Shown piece after piece: positions 1 to 11,400 of a DNA stretch of 64,000 nt. Below the pieces are notes generated by a model that was not told the origin of the DNA, did not search any database, and saw nothing but the letters and a program-made list of their open reading frames with translations. A program made the translations under genes and the position numbers. Every line of letters begins with the position of its first letter. Within the stretch, counting starts at the first letter, position 1. Source of the DNA: Ampelocalamus luodianensis (taxonomy: Eukaryota; Streptophyta; Magnoliopsida; Poales; Poaceae). The stretch spans positions 31,712,165 to 31,776,164 of the forward strand of contig CM070639.1 in NCBI GenBank assembly GCA_036346255.1, read 5' to 3'.

Positions 1-1911
1 CTTCCATTTTGTACTTATCGATTTTGGCATTTATTGGACTTCATTGCTTCTTATAGAATCTGGTTCATCTCAAGCTTTTGACTTTATTTCGAGCAACTTT
101 GAACTCGCAATGTATGTATTATTATCAAGGCAAGCTTCCTCTGCACCATATTGATCCCAAATTTTGTACAATAGCTTTTACAAATCCAGTGATATACATG
201 CATGCTATTTTTACGAAAATACAAAAATGTGATACATGAGTAGCTAGCTATAACCTAACATGGTGGATTACCTTAATTACAATCATACACTTAACCTAGC
301 TCAAAAGCGTATACTATAATATATTTTGATTTGGCTTAGACATGCGATCTAGAGATTTTAGAGTTTGACAAGCATATCTTGTCAAACATAGGAATCTAAA
401 TGGCTTTTGTTACTTTAAACTCTTTGTCCAGTTTACTTATTTGAAATGAGTTTTATATTTAACTTGATCTGGACAAGAGGAAGCTAGTGATCGTGCTTTT
501 GTGCACGAGATTGGGAAGTGTGGTGGACTTGTCGAGTTAATTAAGGACCGAACTCGACTATTCAATTCAAGTCCCCCACGTACTTCCACATGCAGTGTAT
601 GGGCGATGTTTGGTTAAGTAAAATGTTAAGACTATTGGGTTGGAAACAGGAAAGTAAGAATATGTGTATTGACCTTATATGGCATAGATACTTTGGTGCG
701 ATGTTGCGTTGTATGCCATGTGAGCTTGTATGTCGATATCGATGTTCTTAGAAGGGTGAGCGTATATGTGCTCAGTAGCATATCATTACCTTAATGGTGC
801 CGATTGCATCCTAATATGGGTAGTGAGCCGGTTCGCATTAAATTGTTTGGATCGGCATTGCGGCGCAACATGTGTGCCCCGGTTAGCGAGATGCTATCGA
901 TCGTTGTTTAAGCGAGATCGGTTCACACATGGGGTCCAACTCAATAGTGTTAGCTTGTTGAAAAATACCAAATCTTAGTTTCCCGATCGGCATACCAAAG
1001 GAAGTATGTCATCATTCGGAGGCATCCGAAGGCAACGGGCTAGCTAAGTCATGTGGGTAAAGATGTACACCTGCAGGTATAAAGCATTCGAATAGCCGTG
1101 TCCACGGTCATGGACGATAACTTGAATTGATGTCACTGTATAGAAGTTTTGATTTACAAAGCGGTTTGATTTTGGCTTTGCATGAGGATTCATGCACTGC
1201 ATCTTGTTTACATTATGTCATTTACTTATCGTTCTAATCCAACTTTGATTTATTAAACTGCTTTATCAAAATTTAGTAATTGTAGGTTAAGATGTCTTTG
1301 CTTTATGCAAATTTGAACCTTTATACCTTCTGTTGTAACCTTATGCATATGTAAATTCTACTCCTTTGATTAGGCTCTAATAACCACTTTCTTTTATTAG
1401 TTTGTGTAAGACTTGCGTAGTACCTTCCGTACTCAGGTGCTATCACCTATTGTTGCGGTGAGGATGGTTATCTTTATGAAGTACAGTTAGCGCCGATCGG
1501 TGGCGCTAACGAGTAAAGCTACTTCTTTCCTCCACGCAATTACTGCGGGTGGATGAGGCCATTGGTGGATTTTAATATTTTGTTTTGCTTCATTTGTAGA
1601 CTTTTGAAGTGACCAAGTCACTTAATAATTGTAGTACTAAACCAAATGTTGTAAACTTATGTTTAATTATGTCAATGTATGACTTGTATGTATTTGATGC
1701 AATGTTGTTGAAGGATATATATGCAATGGTCGTTGATCACGGGAACCATTGTGGTATATATATATCAGGGGATCTGTTTTATTGGAATTGTCACTTGTTA
1801 AATTTATGCCTTTAGCATGATCTTTAATAAAGGGGCGATCGCATTCCTTCATTAATAGTTGTGCTACTGGTATGAATTTAATTAAGTACATTTCCAATAA
1901 CCGGCGCTACA
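1..1911 (+). repeat. 5' LTR of gypsy-1, partial
   Basis: The LTR ends with ...GCTACA just before a primer binding site. Its start lies left of the window, so only the last 1.9 kb is present. It holds LTR blocks shared with gypsy-2 and gypsy-3. There are small ORFs (766-978, 1609-1815) but none resembles a known protein, and I take them as chance. Confidence 0.7.
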
Positions 1912-1916
1912 AGCGT

Positions 1917-1927
1917 TGGTATCGAGC
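1917..1927 (+). other. Primer binding site of gypsy-1 (tRNA-iMet type)
   Basis: TGGTATCGAGC lies a few bases after the LTR end. The usual plant iMet primer site is TGGTATCAGAGC; here one A of CAG is missing, as in gypsy-2 and gypsy-3. Confidence 0.7.
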
Positions 1928-2125
1928 ATCGTTGCTGTAGGTTAAGTAGCATGGCCGAACCAATTAGAGAGTCTTCTAATAAAACTATTTTCAAGCAATA
2001 GTATAATTTTGAAAGCTTAAGTATGACATCTTTTATTTCTTACCTTTCTTAATATCAATTCTTGCCCCAACCACATTTGGTTTATTTAAAAGTGAATTGT
2101 TTCTTACCTTGTCCTTTGTCTATAG

Positions 2126-2951
2126 ATGAGTGGGTGGTACTTGGTCAAGGAGACCGAGCGAGGATGTGGATGGATTTCCAGCCTTACTTCGGGACATGAT
2201 GTGGCTATCCAATTTCACCTACCAGCCGGAGTACGCCATCTATCGACGAGACCGAGGACCAGGGATGGAGGAGTATCGTGCCTTCATCAATGTCATCGCT
2301 AGGCATGTAGCCGGCAGTGTTCCCTACTGTGTCCAAGCACTTGCCACCTCTGAGGCTATGGCGGTTCAGGAAGCTGCAAGTAGGATGATGAGCCTTCTTC
2401 GTCATGATTTGACGGAATTGTCTCAACCACCCTCGACCACTTCGAATCAAGGTCCTACCTCCAAGTGAGCATGTTCGATGAGATACGGTTTGGGAAGACC
2501 CCAGTGCGGCGAGTTGGCGAGGATGGTCGCATCATGGACCAAATCCATGTTGTCTTGTGAGGAGCTATGGGAAACTCGGCATCATCTTAATGAGGCCCGG
2601 GAGTACTGTTACTTGGAGTCAACATGAACGCGTTCCTCTATAGCGTGCTTTATGGTGACAACGAGATCTCTCCCGCATTTCTTGCACCACCTCTTTATCG
2701 ACTTCGAGTGACCGGTGCGTGCTGTTTATGGACAAGTGCGCCAAGCCCGGATGACTGCAGGTTTTCCTCGCACCTTGCGGACTGCACCTCCTGGAGGTCA
2801 TCAGCCACTACTAGGTTCCCCGAGGCGTCTTATTAGTCCTTTGGATCCTGTTGATACTGGTTCCCCTGGAGCTCATCTTTTGAATGAGTTTCCGGTGAAC
2901 TTTAACCGGGATCTTTATACTAGTACCTCGACGATGAATCCTCGTGGATAG
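2126..2951 (+). pseudogene. Extra leader ORF of gypsy-1, dsRNA-binding-like segment
   Basis: Between primer site and gag lies coding-like sequence absent from the leaders of gypsy-2 and gypsy-3. The longest open part (2130-2468, 112 residues, no good ATG in frame) has PEYAIYRRDRGPG, then an aromatic-rich strand, then MAVQEAASRMMSLL. That order (PxY, GP, strand, basic/Ala-rich helix ending in AA..L) resembles a double-stranded RNA-binding domain. Further pieces follow in other frames to 2951, ending MNPRG. Grass gypsy elements are known to carry additional ORFs before gag; the dsRBD resemblance is my own reading and unproven. Frameshifts separate the parts, so this is broken or badly sequenced. 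Confidence 0.4.
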
Positions 2952-3255
2952 GTGTCTTCAGGTTTAGTAGTTGCCCTTAAATAAAATGTATGTAATAGGG
3001 CAATAGTATCTTGTACAAAATATGTAAGTTCAACTTTTGGTTTTGTAATCTGACCTTAATGGCCGACTCTGCTGTGAGACTGGAACCGAATCTTTTTGGT
3101 TGTATATATGAAGTTTCTGGTTTTGGTGTTAATCTGAATACATGACATAACATAATGCATTATAAGTGTAGTATTTGCTTCTTTTCTAATTGCAACCTTG
3201 TTTGTGTTTGCTGAGTATATCCTTGTTATGTTGTTAACCATGAGATGGTGACAGG

Positions 3256-4485
3256 ATGACAGGACCTACTACTCGTGCGCAAGCGCAACAAGGGAGGGGC
3301 ATGTCGACCCCCGTGCCCCATTCTCAGGGAGGGCCGACTGAACCTTCCAGCTCTCAGGGTCCGCAAGGTGGTCCCCAGGAAGAGGAGCTTCCTCCACCAC
3401 CTTCGATGGCGATGTGCTCATGCAAATTGGCGCAATCGAATGGACGAGCAGCGTATCTTGGAGCGGATTGCACGCAACACTTCTTCCCCTGTTGCACCGG
3501 CCGTCAAGCGAGCAGAGGTCACCATGTGCGGCGGTCTTGCGACTTTCGGCGGACTAACCCGCCGGTGTTCTCGATTCTCGAGATCCCATGGAAGTCGAAG
3601 GCTGGCTTCGGACCATTGAGAAAAAGCTATTGATTGCTCAGTGTTCCGAGAGGGAAAAGGTCCTTTTTGCCAGTTATCAACTTGATGGGCCAGCTAGTAT
3701 ATGGTGGGATAACCTCCTTGCCATTCAGCCTGCTGGACATGTTCCTACTTGGGATGAGTTCGTGGAGGCTTTTCGCGAAGCTCATATTCTGAGGAGTGAT
3801 GATGATCAAGCAACAGAATTTCGCTCTCAAGCAAGGGCGAAAGTCGGTGGACCGAGTATCTCGCATGAATTTAACTTTCTTGCGGATACACTCGATGATG
3901 TTTATTGACCTTCGTCGTCGTAAACCGGTTCTTGAATGGGTCAGTCGAAGAATTGCGGATGGTTGTAGCCTTGCATGACGAGAATTTCTCCCATTTGGTC
4001 AACAAGGCTATTGTGGCGAAAGAAAGAGCAAGGCCTTGGAGGAGTCACGCATAGCGGCAGCGGACTTCTCGATTTATTCTGGTGGCGGCTCGCGAGGCCT
4101 CGCATGTGGGTGCCTAGACCACCGCGAGCACCACTCCGTTGCACCAAGGCTGCGGTGTTTGCCTCGTCCATCCTCTTCCACTAATCAACCAAGACCTAGT
4201 GGAAACCGGCCACCATCTGTTGTTACTGTCAGGCCGGGAGTTATATGCTACCATTGTGGGCGCCGGGGCATTTCGCCAATCAGTGTTATGCCAAGGCGCA
4301 AGGGATACCACCTATTTCACCTTCCCCAGCTGTTGTGCGTCCTACACCACCTTCCCGGCCGTGGTCAAGCGACCTGCTCGGTTCGAGGTCGTGTGAACGG
4401 ATCAACCGCTGAGAAGCGGTTATCCTCTGAAGTTGTTCTTGGTATGCTCCTAGTTAATTTCAGCATTGTCAGCTGTTTTATTTGA
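3256..4485 (+). pseudogene. gag of gypsy-1, frameshifted
   Basis: The ATG at 3256 opens a low-complexity Pro/Gln/Gly-rich N-terminus (MTGPTTRAQAQQGRG). The capsid-like retrotransposon gag domain continues in another frame from 3588 (EGWLRTIEKKLLIAQCSERE, then YQLDGPASIWWDNLLA), and a zinc-knuckle remnant (CYHCGRRG) lies near 4247. Gag forms the virus-like particle that packages the element RNA. At least three frame changes are needed to read it through. Several may be sequence errors. Confidence 0.75.
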
Positions 4486-7400
4486 TTCTGGAGCATCCCA
4501 TTCATTTGTTAGTAGGCAATTTGCTACTCAACATCATTTAATTGTGTATCATCTTCATCCACCCCATATCATCCATTCACCTGGATCAGCCTTTATGACT
4601 AATCAAGTGCATGCGTAATGTCAATATAAATATTGAAGGGTAGACTTTTGGGTGATTTGATTGTGATAGATTCAAAGGGTTGGATGTTATCACGGAATGG
4701 ATTGGTTATCCAAGCACTTTGGGCAAATTAATTGTGCCCACAAATCCATTTCTTTAACTAATGAAAGCGGCACTTCAGTCGTTTTTCAATCCAGGATAGT
4801 GGGTTCTCATCTTTGTGCTCACCAAGTTGATACCACTCCCTCCTTGGAGTTGGTACCAATTATTTGTGAGTATGTTGATGTCTTTCCTGAAGACCTTCCC
4901 GGATTGCCACCAGACCGGGAAGTGGAATTTGTAATTGAACTAGTTCTGGGCGCTCCTATATCCGAGAGTCCTTATCGAATGCCCGTCAACGAGTTGGTTG
5001 AATTGAAGAAGCAACTCGGAGAATTGCTTGACAAAGGATTTATTCGACCGAGTTCCTCACCTTTGGGATGCCCGGCAATCTTTGTCAAAAGAAAGACAAC
5101 ACTTTGCGGATGTGTGTAGATTACCGTCAGTTAAATGAGGTCACTATCAAGAATAAGTATCCTCTGCCTCGAATTGATGATCTTTTGATCGGTTGGTTGG
5201 TGCCCGAGTCTTTTCAAAGATTGATTTGCGATCGGGCTATCATCAAATCAAGGTTAGAGTGAGGACATTCCTAAACAGCTTTCTCTACTCGTTATGGTTT
5301 ATGCGAGTATCTTGTCATGTCCTTTGGTGCGACCAATGCTCCGACTTATTTCATGAACCTTATGAATTCGGTGTTCATGGATTTCTTGGATAAGTTTGTT
5401 GTCGTGTTCATTGGCGACATCCTTATTTATTCCAAGTCGATAAGGACCATGAACAACATTTGAGGCTTGTGCCGAAACACCGTCGGCATCATTGTATGCT
5501 AAGTTCGACAAGTGTGCTTTACGGCTCGGAGAAGTTGCATTTACGGGACATGTGTTATCTGAAGGGTATCATTTGTTGATCCAAGGAAGGTACAAGATGT
5601 CTTTGGATTGGAAGCCTCCCAAGAGTGTCCACGAGATCCAAGTTTTCTTGGACTCGCGGGTTATTCCAGTAGGTTCATTGAAAATTTCTCCAAAATTGCT
5701 AGACCTCACTCAGACTTTTACAAAAGAGAAGAAATTTGAATGGTCAACTAAGTGTGAGGAGAGTTTTGGCTTTTGAAAACTCTCTTGACTAAAGCTCAGT
5801 TCTCACTCTTAGGATATTCATAAGAGCTTTGACATTTATTGCGATGCATCTCGCCATGGACTTGGTTGTGTGCTTATGCAAGAAGGCCGAGTTGTGGCAT
5901 ATGCATCTCGGCGATTTCGCCCTCATGAAGTTAATTATCCTACTCATGATTTGGAATTGGGTGTAGTAGTCCATGCATTGAAGATTTGGCGACATTACCT
6001 TCTTGGTAATTGTTGTGAGATCTATACCGATCATAAAAGCCTAAAGTACATATTCACTCAATCGATTTGAATATGAGACAAAGAAGATGGCTTGAATTGA
6101 TCAAGGACTACGACATGGGTATTCATTATCATCTGGTAAAGCCAATGTTGTGGTGATGCTTTAGCAGAAAGTCACGGTCTGCGCACATTGTCTCTACTGC
6201 GACCAAGGACTTGTGTCTTGATTTTCAGCGCCTAAGTCTTGACTTGGTGGAAGAAGGTTTTCATTGCATTACAAGTGGAGCCTACGTTAGAATCTCAGAT
6301 TCTTGAGGCCCAGAACCGATGCCGAGGTAGCGAAATTAAGGAAAACTTGAAGCGGGCAAAGCCAACGAGTTTACGAAGATGATCGCGGTATGATTCGATA
6401 TCGCACTTTTCGTTTGGTAGTACTGCAGATCCTCAACTAAGAGTCTAATTTTGAGAGGCTCATAATTCCAAGTTTTCTTTGCATCACAGGAGTACCAAGA
6501 TGTATCGGGATTTGAAGAAAACATTTTGGTGGAGCCAAATGAAGAGGCAAATTACTCGATATGTTCTTGAATGTGATATTTGCCAAAGGGTTAAAGTGAA
6601 CATCCAAGCCAGTGGTACCCTTCGACCTTTGCCTATTCCACAGTGGAAGTGGGAAGAGATCGGTATGGATTTTGTTCTTGGTCTTCCCAAAACTTCCAAT
6701 GGGTCCGATGCCATTTGGGTAATCATCGACCGGTTGACAAAGGTGGCTCATTTTATTCAGGTTAAAACCATCTTGATGGCGCGGCTAGCGAGCTTTATAT
6801 TGCTAAATTGTTTGTCTTCATGGTGTTCCCAAGGTCATTGTTTCGAGTGGCCTCGGTTTACTTCCCATTTTTGGAATTGTCTTCATCGGGCTATGGGGGT
6901 GAACTCTCTTCGAAGATTGCTTATCATCCTCAAACTAGTGGTCAAAGCGAGAGAGTGAACCAAGTAATGGAAGATCTTCTTGAGCCTATGTGCTATCTTA
7001 TAGCAAAGACTAGGAGAAATCTTTGCCATTTGTGGAATTTTCCTACAATAATAGCTACCAAGCAAGTATTCAAATGTCACCTTTTGAAGCCTTGTATGGG
7101 AGAGCTTGTGAGACTCCATTGAATTGGTCCGAGTGCGGTGAAAGGTTGTTCTTTGGTCGGACTTGGTAAAAGAAGCCAAGAGCAAGTTCTTTGATTCGAG
7201 ATTGCAAAGCGCACGATCTCGTAAAAGAGCTATCTTGACCATCGTAAATCGTGAGTTAAGCTTTGAGGTAGATGACCATGTCTATCTTAAAGTGTCACCG
7301 ATGAAGGGCACTCATCGTTTTCGAGTAAAGGAAGCTCGCACCTCGTTATATCGGACCCTTAGAATCATTGCAAAACGAGGAGTCAGAGCTTATCAATTGG

Positions 7401-7685
7401 AACTACGAATCCTCTCGCGATTGCATGATACTTTTCATGTGTCTCAATTGAAGAAATGTCTTTGTGTTCCTATTGAGGCAATCGCTGCTTATGAGCATCT
7501 TGATCTCCAACACGATCTTTCCTATCAAGAACAACGGTCGTATCCTCGACACAATGGAACGCAGGACAAGAAATCGTACTATCAAGTTCTTAAAAATTCA
7601 GTGGGCTAATCATTCCAAGGATGAAGCCACTTGGGAGCGCGAAGATCTGATGCAGATTGAGTACCCCCATCTTTTTGTTGTTTAG
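4440..7685 (+). pseudogene. pol of gypsy-1: protease, RT, RNase H, integrase, chromodomain
   Basis: Pieces in order are: the protease FDSGASHSFVSR near 4480; the RT start DVFPEDLPGLPPDREVEF (ORF 4697-5119) and MCVDYRQLNEVTIKNKYPLP (5068-5262); the RT active site, which reads FIGDILIY at 5407-5430; RNase H YASRRFRPHEVNYPTHDLEL (5870-6070); integrase (6479-6958) with MDFVLGLP and IIDRLTKVAHF; integrase end (7163-7609); and a chromodomain-like end FLKIQWANHSKDEATWERED finishing at 7685. Gly replaces the first catalytic Asp of the FxDD box. Many frameshifts make it non-functional as written. Confidence 0.85.
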
Positions 7686-7905
7686 AACTTTCCTTTGAAT
7701 CAAGAAAGGAAAGTTTAAACACAGCAATGTAAACAAAGATGTAATGATAACACCATGTTATTATGTAAAGTTCTTCTTTGTTATCGTTGAAGGAAATCAA
7801 GACAACAGGTGTTGAATTTCCTTATAAATCATTTCAATTTCACTTCTTCCTAATCTTTAACTTGTTCCAAATCTCGGGGGCGAGATTTTCTTAAAAGGGT
7901 AGGTT

Positions 7906-8491
7906 TGTAACAGCCCCAATTCTATAAACGATAATAATCGTATTATGAGCAGTAATGGGACCTTTGTTCATAGTATTCTGTTCTTAATTACCGATTGGGA
8001 GTTCTTGTTACTAAGAAAAACCTTCCTTTTGTCCAAAGACCAAGAACTTATTTAAAGTTTTCAAGGAAATACAAGATAAAACTTGTATTATGACTAGGAA
8101 GTATTTTTTTATTAAGGCCTAGATAAATTATCTTGGTGAAAACATTTTGTTGCATTTTAGAAATTATTTTGGCTTAAAGAAAAATAATTGTTTTTAAATG
8201 AATATTTTAAGGCTGAAATAAATATTTATGTATTTTGCAAAGTGATATTGTGATTTTAAAATTTATCTGGGAAATATATCATCCCAGTAGCCTCCAGTAA
8301 AAATTTCATGATTTTACAAATTTATTTGCTATTTTTAAAAGCCAGTCAAACCTTTTAAGCATTTAAATTGAGTCATCAACCAAAGCGGTTTGAATCCAAA
8401 CACTAATCATCAGAGCGACTCGAGCTATGTGTCTGGGTCCAACCCAATCAACCTGGTCCGGCTCTGTCACGCTCGGGCGCGAGTTCAATCT
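7906..8491 (+). repeat. 3' LTR of gypsy-1, first 586 bp only
   Basis: It starts TGTAACAGCCCC directly after a purine-rich tract (AAAAGGGTAGG). The same TGTAACA start is seen in gypsy-2 and gypsy-3. It ends where gypsy-2 starts, and no continuation is recognisable on the far side of gypsy-2. Confidence 0.7.
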
Positions 8492-11400
8492 TGTAACATC
8501 CCAATCTTGGGCTTGTGTTTCAAATGTAAGAAAATCAGTAGGAATTAAAACTTTTTCTTACATCATGTATTTCCTGTTGTGCCAAACAATTCTTGTACAA
8601 GGGATTATGGAAATACATTGTCACAAGTCTAGTTGATCCAAATCTTGACATTCCAAAAACAATCTTATCAAATTTTGTGATCATCCTCCGAAATATTTTT
8701 CCTAAGTCTCTGTGATGGTATGTGACCCCTCTGAAAAATTTCACAATTTTAGAAATTGTTTGAATATTTTTAGAGCGATCAAACCTGTTTGACTCTCGAT
8801 CAAACATTAAAGCGAGCCTTGCAGAATTTTCGGAGATTTATTCACAGTATAAAAACCTCTGAAAATTTTGCACAAGGTTAATATCTGGGTTAGCAAGCTC
8901 CTGTAAAAATTTTATAATTTTTGGAGTTAATTTGCTACCTCAAATAAATCATTAAAAGTCTGTCCTTATTTCAAAGTCAAAATTGGCTTCATTGTTACTT
9001 GGGTTGAGTCGGACTGGGCTCGAGCCAATTGATTCGGTCGATCAACTAATCGCAGAGCCACTCTTTAAAGCGCGTTGGATCTCCACCGTTGGATCTATAT
9101 CGCCGCGGCGCGCGTGTAACCCTTCGGACCTTAGGTTGCAAGTTTGATTGTCAGCCGTTAGATCTCCATCCAACCGTTGAGATTTCCGAATCTTCGGACC
9201 CTCGGTTGCATTTTTGAATCGAGCCGTTGGATTAAGATCCAGCGCTGCGTCCTTCGTTGTAAACGCGCGTTTGCGGCGTGGGGCTATCTCGAGCCGTTCG
9301 TTTCTAATCGTAAGGCTCGCATCCTCCCGATGTGTTTTAAAGCCGGGCGTGGCGCCAGTAGCCGTCCGATTTAGATCGTGGGGCTCTGAATCGCCCGAGC
9401 TTTTTGCGTGGTCATCTTCAACCTCCCACCGTATGCGACAACGGTGCAAGGCATGGAGATGTCATTTCATGCTCCCTACGGCTACCTAGTCGACATTATG
9501 GGTCGTGGGAGACATTTTCGGCCATGCCCCGCCTAGTGCACCGATTATTATCTTTTCCATGCTCTGTCGCGCATTGTGCTTTGTGTTTTGCCGCCCGAAA
9601 GATGTGTGGTGCAAACCCTAATGCTTTCATGGCTTTATAAACACTCTCAAGACCTCCTGGTATTTCTTTAGACCACCATCAAGCTTCATTCTCAATATTG
9701 GAGCTTAACACCTCAAAAATGGCAGACCGCCATTGTTGACCCGTGGAGCTCCATTGGTGTTCTTGGTGTTCCAGTGGTCCTCCTTCACGTTTCTTTGCCC
9801 TAACCTTATCTATTTACTTCCTTGAACATTTCCCCTCACTTAATTTTGGATTTGATTCTCAGGAATTGTCCAATTTGGGGTTTGTTCAAATTCGGCCGAA
9901 ATTGGTCATCTTCTTCCTCAGCTCAGGTGAGTGCTCCATTTTCCAATTAATGGCTCATGTAGCTTCTGTGGGCCTTTATGAAGCTATTTTGATGCTTTGG
10001 AATCACTCATTTGGCTCAGGGTATCTATCTCGGGTTTTCTTCTCCAAGTCCGGCGAGCTTTCACCGTGATCAAGCAACTCCGGCCATCTTTGAAGCTTCT
10101 TGTCACTAAGGTAGTTTCTTATTAGTACTTAGAAGCTTTGGCACCCGCATCCTAGGCTTGCAGTGGAGCTCATCGCGATTTTCGTGTTTAGCAGTAAGCT
10201 CCCATTTTCGTTTTTCCGGCTAGCCGGCGTTCTAGTCCTTCGCCGCCGGTGAGAATGCTACCATTAGATTCGTTGTGCTATTGCGAATCCATTTTGGTCC
10301 TTGGTGGGCGCCGCCGCGGCCAGTGTCGCCGGCGATTTGCCGTTGAAACCACTCGGGTTTTGCCGGCACAGCGCTCCTGTTTTCGTCACTTAATTAGGAC
10401 ACATTAATTACCAATCATTAGTTATTAATTATGTCTTAATCATTGTCGTTGAGCCACTAACCAGTGGGCCCAATATCCTTAAATCACTCTCTGGTTCAAT
10501 CCCGCACTGTTCCGACATCATTAATGTTAATCATTGGTTAATTAATGCGTCGGCATTTAATTCCTGTCGGAAATCTCCTCTGGGTCGCTGACTTGTGGGC
10601 CCGAGGGGTTAAAATCAAATTCTAGTATTCATTAGTGCCTAGTTAATGGTAATCATTAGGATCTTTAATCCTGTCCTAACCGCCACTCTCAGTCGTTGAC
10701 ATGTGGGCCCAGTGCGCTGTGCACGTGGGTTAAACGGCGCGTGGTGACTGAAGTCGCGACATGCGGTCCCACATGTCAGCACCTCTCTTTGAACTTCGAT
10801 CTTAGCCACCGTTCGTTTCTAGATCTGCGGCCCGATCTCTGTGTGCATTCGGACCCTCCGATGCCTTGATCGTTCTCGGCCGTCGATCTTGCGATCAACG
10901 CCGAGATCGTGTGTGCTGTCGGACCTTCCGACCGTTGGTGCGCTCGACCGTCCATCGCAGATCTGCGGTGGGATTGGCCCAAGCAACCGCGCCGTCGGAT
11001 GCATACACTGCGTGTGGCCGTTGGATCGTGATCCAACGGTGGCCCGACAGGTTTCGCGCGCGGCGCTGTTTTGGCGTGAGCCGTAGGATTTTAGATCAAG
11101 GGTTGTCGAGCGTCCACGTCGTATTCTTTTAGTTGGGTTGTTCTGTATTTCGGTAAGTATTTGTTTAACAACTGAAAATGATGTAAAAACTTTAGAAACT
11201 CATAACTAATTCATTTTAACTGCTTTTTAGATAATTCCAACTGTAATAAATTTGGTTGTCACTTTAGTTTATTATAAAAATGGATTTTAGCATGTTCCAG
11301 TAGCAGAAAATTGTATAACTAGGAATAACTCGATTTCTGTCATTTTGAATATTCCAGAAATAGTTTTAATCTTGAAAAATGCATATCTTTTTCTGTATAA

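Larger units (their letters stand above)
1..8491 (+). mobile_element. Ty3/gypsy retrotransposon, degraded (gypsy-1)
   Basis: The order is 5' LTR tail, primer site, leader with an extra ORF, gag, protease, RT, RNase H, integrase, chromodomain-like end, polypurine tract and 3' LTR start. This gag-PR-RT-RH-IN order with a C-terminal chromodomain-like motif marks a chromovirus of the Tekay/Del type. The element runs off the left edge of the window. Its 3' LTR stops at 8491, where gypsy-2 begins. Nearly every coding domain is split by frameshifts. Blocks of its LTR, such as the AATTAAGGACCGAACT stretch near 540 and the ATTCGAATAGCC stretch near 1088, recur in the LTRs of gypsy-2 and gypsy-3, so the three are related. 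Confidence 0.85.

Noticed and set aside
9743..10069. 108-codon ORF kept in both gypsy-2 LTRs (also 19896-20222)
   Set aside because: It starts with GTG, ends differently in the two copies and resembles no family. Its preservation follows from LTR identity.
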